Positions 1 to 10,365 of a stretch of DNA of 64,000 nt are shown here, in pieces. Under the pieces are notes generated by a model. That model was not told the DNA's origin. It did no database searches and was given only the letters and a program-made list of their open reading frames with translations. A program made the translations under genes and the position numbers. Position 1 is the first letter of the stretch. Every line of letters starts with the position of its first letter. The DNA lies in contig JAMLIS010000003.1 in assembly GCA_023954015.1 (NCBI GenBank), forward strand, positions 186,001 to 250,000, in the 5' to 3' direction. Origin of the DNA: Burkholderiaceae bacterium. Lineage in GTDB: Bacteria; Pseudomonadota; Gammaproteobacteria; Burkholderiales; Burkholderiaceae_E.

Positions 1-2
1 CG

Positions 3-1229
<1,227 letters not shown>

Positions 1230-1236
1230 CGACGCC

Positions 1237-1917
1237 GTGGCGCGGATCCTCGTCATCGAAGACGATCCGGTGATCGGTGCGAACGTCTGCGACTTCCTGC
1301 AGCAGCGCGGCCACGCCTGCGACTACGCGGGCGACGGCTACCTCGGACTTGCGCTTGCCGTGCGCCAGGCGCCCGAACTGGTCGTGCTCGACCTGAACCT
1401 GCCGCGGCTCGACGGTCTCCAATGGTGCCGACGTTTCCGCAACGAGCTGCACGAAGGCGCGCCGGTGATCATGCTCACGGCGCGCGACGAACTCGACGAC
1501 AAGCTCGCCGGCTTCGATGCCGGGGCCGACGACTATCTCGTCAAGCCGTTCGAGCTTGCCGAACTCGCCGTGCGCGTCGACGCGCTGTTGCGGCGCGCGC
1601 AGGGGCGCGCGCTCACCGGCGTCATCGTCGCCGGGCCCATCCGCATCGACCGCGAGGCGCGCAGCGTGCGCGTCGACGATCTCGAGCTGCGCCTGCCGCC
1701 CAAGCCGCTGCGCCTGCTCGAACTGCTCGCCGAGCGGCCCGACAAGGTGTTCTCGCGCGAGGCGCTGGCACGCGCGATCTGGGGCGAGGACGCCTTCCGC
1801 GACGAGGCGCTGCGCACGCTCGTCGCCGCCACGCGGCGGGCTTTCGCGCAGGCCGGCAGCACGCTCGACCCGATCGAGACGCTGCACGGACACGGCTACC
1901 GGCTGCGTACGCAATGA
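1237..1917 (+). CDS. OmpR-family two-component response regulator
   Basis: 226 residues, the standard size for an OmpR/PhoB-type regulator. The N-terminal receiver domain has the acidic pair (IEDDP), the phosphoacceptor Asp in VVLDLNLPRLDG and the Lys in YLVKPFE. The C-terminal ~100 residues are a winged-helix DNA-binding domain ending in the usual GHGYRL motif. I use the GTG at 1237 because it gives the correct N-terminus (VARILVIEDD). The histidine kinase gene starts 15 bases after the stop, so the two should form one two-component system. The order resembles QseB/PmrA-type systems, but the signal is not deducible from sequence. Confidence 0.95.
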   Translation: MARILVIEDDPVIGANVCDFLQQRGHACDYAGDGYLGLALAVRQAPELVVLDLNLPRLDGLQWCRRFRNELHEGAPVIMLTARDELDDKLAGFDAGADDYLVKPFELAELAVRVDALLRRAQGRALTGVIVAGPIRIDREARSVRVDDLELRLPPKPLRLLELLAERPDKVFSREALARAIWGEDAFRDEALRTLVAATRRAFAQAGSTLDPIETLHGHGYRLRTQ

Positions 1918-1932
1918 AAGCGATGCGATGAG

Positions 1933-3225
1933 ATGCGCGACGAGGCGCCCGCGGTGAACCGGCGCGGCGCGGCGCCCGCGTCGCTGCGCCGGCGGCTCGC
2001 CTGGCTGCTCACGTCGCTCGCGCTCGTCGTTGCCGTCGCGCAGGCGAGCTTCGTCTACTGGAGTGCCGAGCGCTGGGAGGAGCAGGTGATCGACGCGGTG
2101 GCGGCCGAGCAATTGCGCCTGAGCATGGCGCAATACGCACGCGACCCGACGCTGGCCGCACCGAACACGCCCGACATGCGGCTCTACGTCAGCGGACCCG
2201 GCGAAGCGCAACCGCTGCCCGAATACCTGGTGCGCCTGCCGCAGGCCCCCGGTGCCTACGAGATCGTTCCGTCGACCGGAGTCGAGTATCACATCGCCGT
2301 CGGCGAACGCGACGGGCGGCGCTTCTACCTCGTCTACGACGTCGCCGAGCACGAGCAGCGCGAGCGCAACGTGGCGGCGATCCTTGCCGCGTCGGTGATA
2401 CTGATCGCGCTGCTCGTGCTGGCCGGAAGCGACCGCGTCGCGCGCCGCTTCACCGACGACCTCGAGCGCCTGGCGCGCGAGGTCCGCGAGGATCGCGGCG
2501 CGGCGACGCCGGGCCGGCTGCTCGGGCTAGCGCGACACGCGGAGTCGGCCGAACTCGCCGCCGCGCTCGACGAGCGGCGGCGCCGCCTCGATGCGGCGCT
2601 GGCGCGCGAGCGCGCGTTCTCCGCCGCGGCCAGCCACGAGCTGCGAACCCCGCTGATGCAGGCGCTGTCCACGCTCGAGTTGCTCGAGGCGGGGCCGCTG
2701 GGCGCGGAACAGCGCTTGCGCGCCGCGCAACTGCGCGCGAGCCTGACGGAAATCACCCGGCTGACGACCGGCCTGCTGCGAGCGGCGCGTGGAGGAGCCT
2801 CGGGCACGAGCGCGACGACCGATGTCGCGCCGCTCGTCGACGACGTGTTCGCGCACCTGGCCGGCGAAGCGCGCGCACGTGCCGTCGCACTGCACGCAGC
2901 GATCGGGGCCGGCGCGTCGGTGCGTGCCGATCGCGACGTGCTGTGGATCGTGCTGGTAAACCTCGTGCGCAACGCGATCCGGCACAGCGACGGAACGCGG
3001 GTCGACGTGCGGCTCGATGCGTCGACGCTCACCGTCTCCGACGACGGACGCGGTTTCGATGCCACGAGCGAGCCGGCGCAACGCCGGCGGGCGGGCGACG
3101 CCGACCCGGCGTCGATCGGGCTGGGCTTGAGCATCGTCGAGCGCATCTGCGAGGGTGCGGGCTGGACGCTCGCCATCGACAGCGATGCTGGCCGCGGGAC
3201 GCAGGTGCGCCTGGAATTCGCCTGA
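1933..3225 (+). CDS. Membrane sensor histidine kinase
   Basis: 430 residues. An N-terminal transmembrane helix (about residues 15-35), a periplasmic sensor of about 100 residues and a second helix (about 145-165) precede the cytoplasmic kinase. The phosphoacceptor His is in ASHELRTPL; N box NLVRNAIRHS, G1 box DDGRGFD and G2 box GLGLSIV are all present, so the enzyme should be active. It is paired with the response regulator immediately upstream. The LTA-synthase-like gene begins 84 bases downstream on the same strand and could be a target, as in systems that regulate envelope phosphotransferases; that link is inference from position only. Confidence 0.93.
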   Translation: MRDEAPAVNRRGAAPASLRRRLAWLLTSLALVVAVAQASFVYWSAERWEEQVIDAVAAEQLRLSMAQYARDPTLAAPNTPDMRLYVSGPGEAQPLPEYLVRLPQAPGAYEIVPSTGVEYHIAVGERDGRRFYLVYDVAEHEQRERNVAAILAASVILIALLVLAGSDRVARRFTDDLERLAREVREDRGAATPGRLLGLARHAESAELAAALDERRRRLDAALARERAFSAAASHELRTPLMQALSTLELLEAGPLGAEQRLRAAQLRASLTEITRLTTGLLRAARGGASGTSATTDVAPLVDDVFAHLAGEARARAVALHAAIGAGASVRADRDVLWIVLVNLVRNAIRHSDGTRVDVRLDASTLTVSDDGRGFDATSEPAQRRRAGDADPASIGLGLSIVERICEGAGWTLAIDSDAGRGTQVRLEFA

Positions 3226-3309
3226 ACGTTCCGCGGACCGGCGCGCGCTCACGCCTTTCTCACGTCCTGCCGCAGCGGCGCTCACGCGCCGTCGGGCATC
3301 TTGACGGGC

Positions 3310-5382
3310 ATGCTTCGACCGCCGCCTGCTCGTCGCGCACAGTCGATCTCGCACCAGGCCAGCGTCGATGCCGTTGCGGTATTTGCGCTGCTCGTCGTCG
3401 CGTGGACGGCGACCCGCGTCGTGCTGGCCGCGCTCGCCGGGCCGCAACTCGACGCGCGTCCTTTCCCGCTGCTCGCGGTCCTGGGGCGCGGGACGGCGAT
3501 CGATGCGCTGCTCGCCGCGTCGGTGTCGTCGGCGGTGCTCGCCGTGCGCGCGCTCGTGCACGGCGGAGCGCGGCACCCGCGGCTGTCACGCACTCTCCGG
3601 GCGCTGCGCCTGGCGATCTTCGCGTCGGCGGCGGTGTTCGTCGCAATCGCCGAAGTGCTGTTCTGGGACGAGTTCTCGGTACGCTTCAACTTCATCGCCG
3701 TCGACTACCTGGTCTACACGACCGAGGTCATCGGCAACATCCGCGAGTCGTATCCGCTCGTGCCGCTGCTCGCGGCGGTGGCGGCGGCCGGTGCGGCCGG
3801 CGCGCTGCTGCTGGCAAGACTGTTCCCGCTTCGGCTGCAGCCGGCGTGGCCATGGCGAACGCGCCTGCTCGTGTCGGTATCGGCGATCGTCGTTGCCGCG
3901 TTTGCCGGGCAGGCCGCGATCGCGCTCGACGACGGCACCGGGTCGGCGGCTTCGTTGCACGCCGACGTTTTCGCGCAGGAACTGGCGCGCAACGGACCGG
4001 CGAGCTTCGTCGCCGCATACCGCGACAACGAGCTGTCGTTTCGCCGTTTCTACGCGACGATCGACGACGCGCGCGCGCTTCGACTGGCCGGGCCCTGGCC
4101 CCGGCCGCAGCCCGTGCCTTCGATCGAACGCGTGGCGGCGCGCGGCGCCCCCGAACGACCGCGCCACGTCGTCGTGATCCAGGTCGAGAGCCTGAGCGCG
4201 GACTACCTGGGCGCCTTCGGCAATCCGCACGGACTCACGCCGAATCTCGATCGTCTCGCGCGCGAGGGTGTCTCCTTCACCGAGCTGTACGCCACCGGCA
4301 CGCGGACGGTTCGCGGGCTCGAAGCGCTCTCCGCCGGACTGCCGCCGCTGCCGGGCCAATCGCTGGTGCGTCGCCCGGACAGCGTGGGCCTGCAGACGCT
4401 CGGCTCGGTTCTGCAGGAGCACGGCTTCGAGGCGACGTTCCTGTACGGCGGCTACGGCTACTTCGACAACATGAACGAGTTCTTCGGCGCCAACGGCTAC
4501 CGGGTGCGCGATCGCAGCGACATCCCGGGCGAACGCGTGGGATTCGCCAACATCTGGGGAATCGCCGACGAATACCTGTTCGACGACGCGCTCGGGCAGA
4601 TGGATCGCGCGGCGAGCCGCGGCAGCCGACAGCTGCTGCACCTGATGACGACGTCGAATCACCGCCCCTACAGCTATCCGGACGGACGCATCGACATTCC
4701 GTCGAAGACCGGGCGCAGCGGCGCGGTGAAGTACACCGACTGGGCCATCGGCCGTTTCATCGACGCGGCGCGCAGCCATCCATGGTTCGAGCAGACGCTG
4801 TTCGTCGTCGTCGCCGACCATTGCGGTTCGGTCGCGGGCAAGACGCGGATTCCGCCGCAGCGCTACCGGATCCCGGCGATCCTCTACTGGCCCGGGCATC
4901 TGGCGCCGCGCGAGATCTCCGCGCTGTCGAGCCAGATCGATCTGCCGCCGACGATCACCGCAGTGCTGGGCATCGACGACGGCGGCCGATTCTTCGGGCA
5001 GGATCGTTTCGTCGCGCACCCGCTCGAGCGCGCCTTCCTCGGGAACTACCAGGAGATCGGCGTGCTCACCCCCGGCGAGCGCGGCGAGCGCGACCTCGTC
5101 GTGCTCTCGCCGCGCCGGCGCGTCGAGCAGTACCGGATCTCGAGCGACGGCAGCCAGCGCCTGGTTGCCGTCGACCCGTCGAAGGCCGAGCGGGCGATCG
5201 CGCAGTACCAGCTCGCCGACACGATCGTCCAGACCGGAAGCCATCGGCCGGGCGCGGGCGTCGCGTTCGTCGATTCGCCTTCTCTGCCGCAGGCGAAACG
5301 CACGCGCGAAGACACTTCGCTTTCAGCGATCGGGCGCGCGCGGCCGACCGCGCGTGCGCCGCACGGCGGACGCCTGCCGTAA
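3310..5382 (+). CDS. LTA-synthase/MdoB-like membrane phosphotransferase
   Basis: About 690 residues. Five hydrophobic helices fill the first ~210 residues, followed by a large extracytoplasmic alkaline-phosphatase-superfamily (sulfatase fold) domain. Visible catalytic features are the metal-binding Glu in QVESLSADY, the likely nucleophilic Thr in TGTRTVRG and the late metal site VVADHC. Gram-negative relatives transfer glycerol-phosphate or phosphoethanolamine to envelope glycans such as periplasmic glucans; the substrate here is not known. The ATG at 3310 is preferred; a TTG at 3301 would add three residues. The 3' end overlaps the convergent LysR gene by 60 bases. It lies just after a two-component system. 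Confidence 0.9.
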   Translation: MLRPPPARRAQSISHQASVDAVAVFALLVVAWTATRVVLAALAGPQLDARPFPLLAVLGRGTAIDALLAASVSSAVLAVRALVHGGARHPRLSRTLRALRLAIFASAAVFVAIAEVLFWDEFSVRFNFIAVDYLVYTTEVIGNIRESYPLVPLLAAVAAAGAAGALLLARLFPLRLQPAWPWRTRLLVSVSAIVVAAFAGQAAIALDDGTGSAASLHADVFAQELARNGPASFVAAYRDNELSFRRFYATIDDARALRLAGPWPRPQPVPSIERVAARGAPERPRHVVVIQVESLSADYLGAFGNPHGLTPNLDRLAREGVSFTELYATGTRTVRGLEALSAGLPPLPGQSLVRRPDSVGLQTLGSVLQEHGFEATFLYGGYGYFDNMNEFFGANGYRVRDRSDIPGERVGFANIWGIADEYLFDDALGQMDRAASRGSRQLLHLMTTSNHRPYSYPDGRIDIPSKTGRSGAVKYTDWAIGRFIDAARSHPWFEQTLFVVVADHCGSVAGKTRIPPQRYRIPAILYWPGHLAPREISALSSQIDLPPTITAVLGIDDGGRFFGQDRFVAHPLERAFLGNYQEIGVLTPGERGERDLVVLSPRRRVEQYRISSDGSQRLVAVDPSKAERAIAQYQLADTIVQTGSHRPGAGVAFVDSPSLPQAKRTREDTSLSAIGRARPTARAPHGGRLP

Positions 5383-6225
5383 CGCGTTGCGCAGCGCCAC
5401 CGCCGCCTCGCCGATGTCGGCGCGCTGGCGCAGCAGCACCGAGGTGGCGCCCAGCGCCGGCAGTCCGCGTGCTGCAGATCGGTCGAGCGCGTGCGCGCGG
5501 CCGACGTCGGCCGGCAGCGCGACGATGCCCAGTCCGCGGCGCGCCGCCTCGATGCACATCGCCAGGCTCGGCGCCTCGAACACGACACGGTGGCGCGCCG
5601 TGCTGCCGGCAAGGGCGGCATCGCTGCGCCGGCGCAGCGCTCCGCCGCGCGGTGCAGCGATCACCGGCCACGGGGCATTCTCGGTGGCCGGCATCGCGCG
5701 TCCGTACCACAGCAGCCGCTCGCGCGAGACCACCGTCGCTGCGACGGTCGCGTTGTCGCCGTGCTCGAGCAGCAGATCGAAGCGCCCCTGCGCGAAGCCG
5801 TCGTGCAGCGCGTCGCTGTCGTCGATGCGCAACTGCAGTTCGACCTGCGGCCATGCGTGCGCAAAATCGCGAACCGTCTCGATCAGCCCGAGGCCGAGTG
5901 CGACCGACTCGTCGGCGCCCAGGCGCACTTCGCCCGACAGCGCCGGCGCATCCATCCGCGTGAGGACGATCGCCTGCAGCCGCAGCAGCTCGCGCGCGAT
6001 CGGCAACAGGCGCAGCGCGGTCTGCGTCGGTTCGACCGAACGCGTCGTGCGCTCGAGCAGCGTGGCGCCGACCCGTTTCTCGAGGCGCCGGATCTGCAGG
6101 CTGACCGCCGGCTGCGTCGTGCCGAGTTCGCGTGCGGCGCGCGAGAAGTTGCGTGTGTCGACGACCGCCAGCAGCGCGCGCAGCAGCGAGGCGGGCAGGT
6201 CCTTGGTACGGGGGTCGTCCTTCAC
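5323..6225 (-). CDS. LysR-family transcriptional regulator
   Basis: 300 residues, typical LysR length. The N-terminal winged helix-turn-helix spans about residues 10-70 (FSRAARELGTTQPAVSLQI, then FERTTR-like RTTRSVEPT). The rest is the periplasmic-binding-protein-like effector domain. The start is the GTG at 6225, which overlaps the mnmC stop as GTGA, so translation is probably coupled to mnmC. The 3' end overlaps the convergent phosphotransferase gene by 60 bases. LysR regulators normally face a divergent target gene; here no divergent gene is present, and coupling to a tRNA-modification gene is unusual. The effector and targets cannot be read from the sequence. Confidence 0.93.
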   Translation of the reverse strand: MKDDPRTKDLPASLLRALLAVVDTRNFSRAARELGTTQPAVSLQIRRLEKRVGATLLERTTRSVEPTQTALRLLPIARELLRLQAIVLTRMDAPALSGEVRLGADESVALGLGLIETVRDFAHAWPQVELQLRIDDSDALHDGFAQGRFDLLLEHGDNATVAATVVSRERLLWYGRAMPATENAPWPVIAAPRGGALRRRSDAALAGSTARHRVVFEAPSLAMCIEAARRGLGIVALPADVGRAHALDRSAARGLPALGATSVLLRQRADIGEAAVALRNALRQASAVRRTRGRPRAPDR

Positions 6226-8180
6226 CGTTCCCTTCCTTGGCGCAGATTCCGGCGCAGGAAGCGCGCCGGGTCGATCGCGCGCAGCAGATCCGCTTCGATC
6301 GGTGCCGGGGAGCCGTCGGCCAGCGCGGGCAGGCAGCGAGCCGCCAGGCACGCCCACAGTACGCCGCGCGCCCCGAAGCCGAAGGCGCCGTACATCCCGG
6401 GCATGCGCGGCAGCGGCCGGCGCGCATCGTGCACGAGCCGCTCGGCGTCGATGCCGGCGTTCGCCTCGTCGGGCATCGCCCCGATCGACGCGATGCGATC
6501 GGCGCTCGACCAGCGTACCCCCACCGATGCGCTGCGCGCAGCGCGCGCCCAGTCGTCCGCCCGCGCCAGTGCCCCAGTTGGCGGGGCGGCGAGCATGCGC
6601 GCGAGGCGCCGCAGGTTGCTCGCATCGGCCTGTGCCGTGAACTCGACGCAGTCGCCGGCTTCGAAGGTCGCGCCGACCAGGATCCGGTCTTCGGCCGGCG
6701 CGGCCCAGGCCAGCCCGCTGACCGCGCGACGCAGCCCGGGCAGGCATTCGCGCGCAAGCCAGGTGCTCTGTCCGTGCATCGCGCGCATCCGGATCGACGA
6801 AGTCGCGCCGAGCCGCGTTGCATCGGCCGCGTTGGCGAGCACGACGATCGCTGCTCGCGCGATCGTTCCGCCGCCGGCGCCCAGCGCGCGCCAGCCGCGA
6901 TCGTCCGGCTCCAGGCGCTCGACGCGAGTGCCGGTGCGCAGCGCGATCGCGTCGCAGGCGAGCCAGCGTCGCACCAGCGCGCGCGGATCCTCGACGTGCG
7001 CGCGAGGCAGCCACAGTGCGCCGCGCGGAAGCATGATGCCCGCGAGCTCGCTGGCCTCGGTGCCGTCGACGTGCCGGACGAACTCGGCGGGAAAGCGCAG
7101 CGCCTTCAGCATCGCGATCCGCTTCTGCGACTGTTCGTCGTCGGCGTCCAGCACGAGCTTGCCGTCCGGCGCGGGCGTCGCGTCGTCGGCCAGCCAGTCG
7201 CGCGCGGACAGTCCGGCGCGGGTGAGCCGCGCCAGCACGTTGTCGTCGCTCGACAGATGCAGGTGGTCGGCGGCCAGCGGCTGTCCGGAACCGCCGGCGG
7301 CCGCCAGCGGCTGCGCCTCGACGACCTGCACTTTCCAGCCGCGACGCGCGAAGCCGGCGGCGGTAGCCGCCCCGGCGAGCCCGGCACCGACGACGAGCAC
7401 GTCGTTCGACGGCCACTCCGGGGGGGCGGACGGGGCAGGGAAGCTGCGCCAGCGCGGCGCATATCGTCCTCGCAGCCGATGCCGCTTGCCGCCGTGGCCG
7501 GCGATGCGCTCGACCTCGAACCCTGCGGCGACGAGCGCGTCGCGTACGTGCGAAGCCGCCGTCCAGGTCGAGAAGGGTGCACCGGGGCGGGCCAGCCGGG
7601 CGATCGCGCGCATCGTCGCTTCGTCCCACATCGCCGGGTTGCGTTCGGGTGCGAAGCCATCGAGAAAGATCGCGTCGGCCGCCATCCGCAGCCTTGCTGC
7701 CATGCGGGACGCATCGCCCAGGCACAGGTGCAGCACGACCTTCCCGTCGTCGAATTCGATCGGGTGCATTCCGGGCAATGCGAGCGGCCAGCGCGCGCGC
7801 AGGCGCGCCGCGTCGGCGACGTCCGCGCCGAGCGCCTCGTGCACGCGGGCGAGGTCGGTACGTGCGAGCGGGTGCGCTTCGATCGAGACGAAATGAAGGC
7901 GCAGCCCCGCGGGCGCGGCATCGCGCCAGGCCGCGAGCGTCTCGAGGAAGTTCAGGCCGGCGCCGAAGCCGAGTTCGAGCACGGCGAAGGGCCGCGCGAC
8001 ACCGCTCCCGGGTCGATGCAGTGCGCGCCATCGCTGCGGCAGTCCGCAGCCCTCGACGAACACCGCTCGTGCCTCGGCGCGCGCGCCGCCGCGGCTGCGG
8101 AATACGTCGCCGTAGCGCACGCTGACGGGCGCGCCGCTTTCGTCGAAGACGATCGGCGGATGCGGTTCGATCGGGTCCAT
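6222..8180 (-). CDS. mnmC: Bifunctional tRNA mnm5s2U34 biosynthesis protein MnmC
   Basis: 652 residues from the ATG at 8180, matching the usual ~660. The N-terminal MnmD methyltransferase domain (about 1-240) begins DPIEPHPPIVFDESG and has the SAM-site pattern VLELGFGAGLNFLET. The C-terminal FAD-dependent oxidoreductase domain (about 270-620) starts with the dinucleotide motif VLVVGAGLAGAATA and contains SGQPLAADH. The enzyme converts cmnm5s2U to nm5s2U and methylates it to mnm5s2U at the wobble base of several tRNAs. An ATG further upstream would add 40 residues with no family similarity, so it is rejected. The stop overlaps the LysR start. Confidence 0.96.
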   Translation of the reverse strand: MDPIEPHPPIVFDESGAPVSVRYGDVFRSRGGARAEARAVFVEGCGLPQRWRALHRPGSGVARPFAVLELGFGAGLNFLETLAAWRDAAPAGLRLHFVSIEAHPLARTDLARVHEALGADVADAARLRARWPLALPGMHPIEFDDGKVVLHLCLGDASRMAARLRMAADAIFLDGFAPERNPAMWDEATMRAIARLARPGAPFSTWTAASHVRDALVAAGFEVERIAGHGGKRHRLRGRYAPRWRSFPAPSAPPEWPSNDVLVVGAGLAGAATAAGFARRGWKVQVVEAQPLAAAGGSGQPLAADHLHLSSDDNVLARLTRAGLSARDWLADDATPAPDGKLVLDADDEQSQKRIAMLKALRFPAEFVRHVDGTEASELAGIMLPRGALWLPRAHVEDPRALVRRWLACDAIALRTGTRVERLEPDDRGWRALGAGGGTIARAAIVVLANAADATRLGATSSIRMRAMHGQSTWLARECLPGLRRAVSGLAWAAPAEDRILVGATFEAGDCVEFTAQADASNLRRLARMLAAPPTGALARADDWARAARSASVGVRWSSADRIASIGAMPDEANAGIDAERLVHDARRPLPRMPGMYGAFGFGARGVLWACLAARCLPALADGSPAPIEADLLRAIDPARFLRRNLRQGRER

Positions 8181-8285
8181 GGGCCGGTGTGCGCCTGTCC
8201 TCGTCCGCGGCGCGGCGGTCGCTCGGAGGCGCGCGACCGACATGGTAATGTGCATCACTGCTTCGGGAGCTGCGGGACGAGGTCG

Positions 8286-8648
8286 ATGATCAGGGCGCAC
8301 TGGCAGGATCGCATCGAAGTGGCACTCGGACTGTGGCTGGTCGCGTCCCCGTTCGTGCTCGGCCTGGGGACCACGCAGGCGGCCGCTTGGTCGGCGATGG
8401 TCGCCGGCGTGGCAATCGTCACCTTCGCGGTCGACGCTTTCTACTATCCCGAGATCGTCGAGGAGTGGGGCAACCTCGCCATCGGGGTGCTGCTGCTGTC
8501 ATCGCCGTGGCTGCTCGGCTATGCGCCGGTGCGCATCGCGACGGTCAACGCCGTCGCCTGCGGCGCGGCGATCGCCGCGCTGTCCTTCTCCACCGTGGGT
8601 GACATCCGGCGCGAGCGCCGCGCACGCGCGCTGCGCGGCGAATCCTGA
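8286..8648 (+). CDS. SPW-repeat small membrane protein
   Basis: 120 residues with four hydrophobic helices forming two repeats, each carrying an SPW-like signature: WLVASPFVLG near residue 20 and LLSSPWLLGY near residue 75. A basic tail (RRERRARALRG) should face the cytoplasm. SPW-domain proteins are inner-membrane proteins of unknown function. The start at 8286 gives MIRAHWQDRIE, a common N-terminus in the family. It reads divergently from mnmC and ends 9 bases before the transporter gene, so they may be cotranscribed. Confidence 0.85.
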   Translation: MIRAHWQDRIEVALGLWLVASPFVLGLGTTQAAAWSAMVAGVAIVTFAVDAFYYPEIVEEWGNLAIGVLLLSSPWLLGYAPVRIATVNAVACGAAIAALSFSTVGDIRRERRARALRGES

Positions 8649-8657
8649 AGCAACGCC

Positions 8658-10328
8658 TTGCCGATGCCCCTGCAGCGCTCGACGCCGCGTCCCGGGCCGG
8701 CGTCCGGCGCGCGCATCGGCGCCTGGTTCGACCGCAACGTGTTCGCGCTCGCGCGCGACATGCGCGTGTCGTACCTGCCGCCGTTGATGGTCTACATGGC
8801 CGCCGGCATCTCGGGGCTGACGGCGATCGTCGGTACCTTCTTCGTCAAGGAATACCTCGGGCTGTCGGCGCAATTCCTCGCCGCGCTCGGTTTCTGGGCG
8901 GGGCTGCCGTGGGCGCTGAAGATGCCGCTCGGCCACCTCGTCGACCTGGTCTGGCGCCACAAGGCGGCGCTCGTCTGGCTCGGTGCCTCGATGATCGCGG
9001 CCAGCCTGTTCGTGATGATCGGCCTGCTCGCCGACCCGCAGCGCATGCGCGCGATCATGTCGGCCGAGTCGTGGTACGTGCTCGCGGCGCTGCTCGCGCC
9101 GATCGGCTACGTGACGCAGGACGTCGTCGCCGACGCGATGACGGTCGAGGCGGTGCCGCGCTTCGACGAGCGCGGCGAGCCTCTCCCCGAAGAGCGCGTC
9201 CGCGCGATGCACACGACGATGCAGACGCTCGGCCGGGTGGCGATCATCGGCGGATCGGTGCTCGTCGCGCTGGCCAACGTGTTCCTGCTGCGCGACGCGA
9301 ACCTGCTTCCCGAGGCGCAGAAGATCGACGTCTACGTTCGCGTCTACGTCTACGCACTGGTCATCCCCGTCGTCTCGGTGGCGGGGGTACTGTTCGCATC
9401 GTGGCTGCGACGCCGCGAAGCATGGCGCCTGCGCCGCCAGGGCGTGCCGAAGGACGAGATTCGCCGGCGCCTGGTCGTGCAGGCCGAGCGCCCGCCGGTG
9501 AACTGGTGGGTGCTCGGTGGCGGACTCGCCTTCGCGGTGCTGTCGCTGGGCGTCGGGCTGGGCAGGGTCCCGGCGGCCGAGGAGATCGTCTTCGGCGTCT
9601 CGATGGCGATCGTCGTCACGCTGATGGTGCGCCTGACGCGCGACCTGTCGCCCGCGGCCCGCGAGACGCTGCTCGGCACCGCGCTCGTCATCTTCGTGTT
9701 CCGTGCGCTGCCCACGCCCGGGGCGGGACAGACCTGGTGGATGATCGACGAGCTCGGTTTCGACCAGCAGTTCCTGTCGGTGCTCGCCGTGATCGGCAGC
9801 GTGCTGACGCTGGCGGGCCTGTTCGTCTTCCGCCGCTTCATGGCCGAGCGCTCGATCTACTACATCGTCGCGGTGCTCACGATCGTCGCCACGCTGCTGT
9901 CGCTGCCGATCGTCGGCATGTTCTACGGGCTGCATCACTGGACCGCGGCGCACACCGGCGGCGTCGTCGATGCGCGCTTCATCGCGCTCGTCGACACCGC
10001 GATCGAATCGCCGCTCGGCCAGATCGCGATGGTGCCGATGCTCGCGTGGATCGCCAATTCCGCCCCGGCAAAACTGAAGGCGACGTATTTCGCGGTGATG
10101 GCCTCGTTCACGAATCTCGCGCTGTCGGCGTCGCAGCTGTTCACGAAGTACCTGAACGATCTGTTCCTGGTCACCCGCGAGGTGCGCGATCCCGCGAGCG
10201 GTGCGGTGACGGTGCCCGCCGACTACAGCCGGCTCGGCGAGCTGATGATCGTCGTCGTCGCGATCGGCTTCTTCGTTCCGATGGTGGTGATCCTGCTCGC
10301 GCGCATCGCGCGCCTGCGCAGCGCATGA
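8658..10328 (+). CDS. BT1/MFS-like membrane transporter
   Basis: 556 residues with about 12 transmembrane helices. The first loop pattern, a helix ending VKEYLGLS followed by a conserved LPWALKMPLGHLVD segment, resembles the folate-biopterin (BT1) branch of the major facilitator superfamily. A polar region around residues 170-195 and a basic loop near 250-270 separate helix groups. The substrate is unknown. The aminotransferase gene starts 37 bases downstream on the same strand, so an amino-compound or cofactor substrate is conceivable, but this rests on position only. Confidence 0.75.
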   Translation: MPMPLQRSTPRPGPASGARIGAWFDRNVFALARDMRVSYLPPLMVYMAAGISGLTAIVGTFFVKEYLGLSAQFLAALGFWAGLPWALKMPLGHLVDLVWRHKAALVWLGASMIAASLFVMIGLLADPQRMRAIMSAESWYVLAALLAPIGYVTQDVVADAMTVEAVPRFDERGEPLPEERVRAMHTTMQTLGRVAIIGGSVLVALANVFLLRDANLLPEAQKIDVYVRVYVYALVIPVVSVAGVLFASWLRRREAWRLRRQGVPKDEIRRRLVVQAERPPVNWWVLGGGLAFAVLSLGVGLGRVPAAEEIVFGVSMAIVVTLMVRLTRDLSPAARETLLGTALVIFVFRALPTPGAGQTWWMIDELGFDQQFLSVLAVIGSVLTLAGLFVFRRFMAERSIYYIVAVLTIVATLLSLPIVGMFYGLHHWTAAHTGGVVDARFIALVDTAIESPLGQIAMVPMLAWIANSAPAKLKATYFAVMASFTNLALSASQLFTKYLNDLFLVTREVRDPASGAVTVPADYSRLGELMIVVVAIGFFVPMVVILLARIARLRSA

Positions 10329-10365
10329 AGCGTCGGTGCCGGCATCCGCGGTATCTTCGTCGACG

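Noticed and set aside
3226..3309. Possible regulatory RNA between the kinase and phosphotransferase genes
   Set aside because: Only 84 bases and no stable structure or conserved motif seen.
2943..5963. 1006-codon plus-strand open frame
   Set aside because: Out of frame with the kinase and phosphotransferase genes and very Arg-rich; a shadow.
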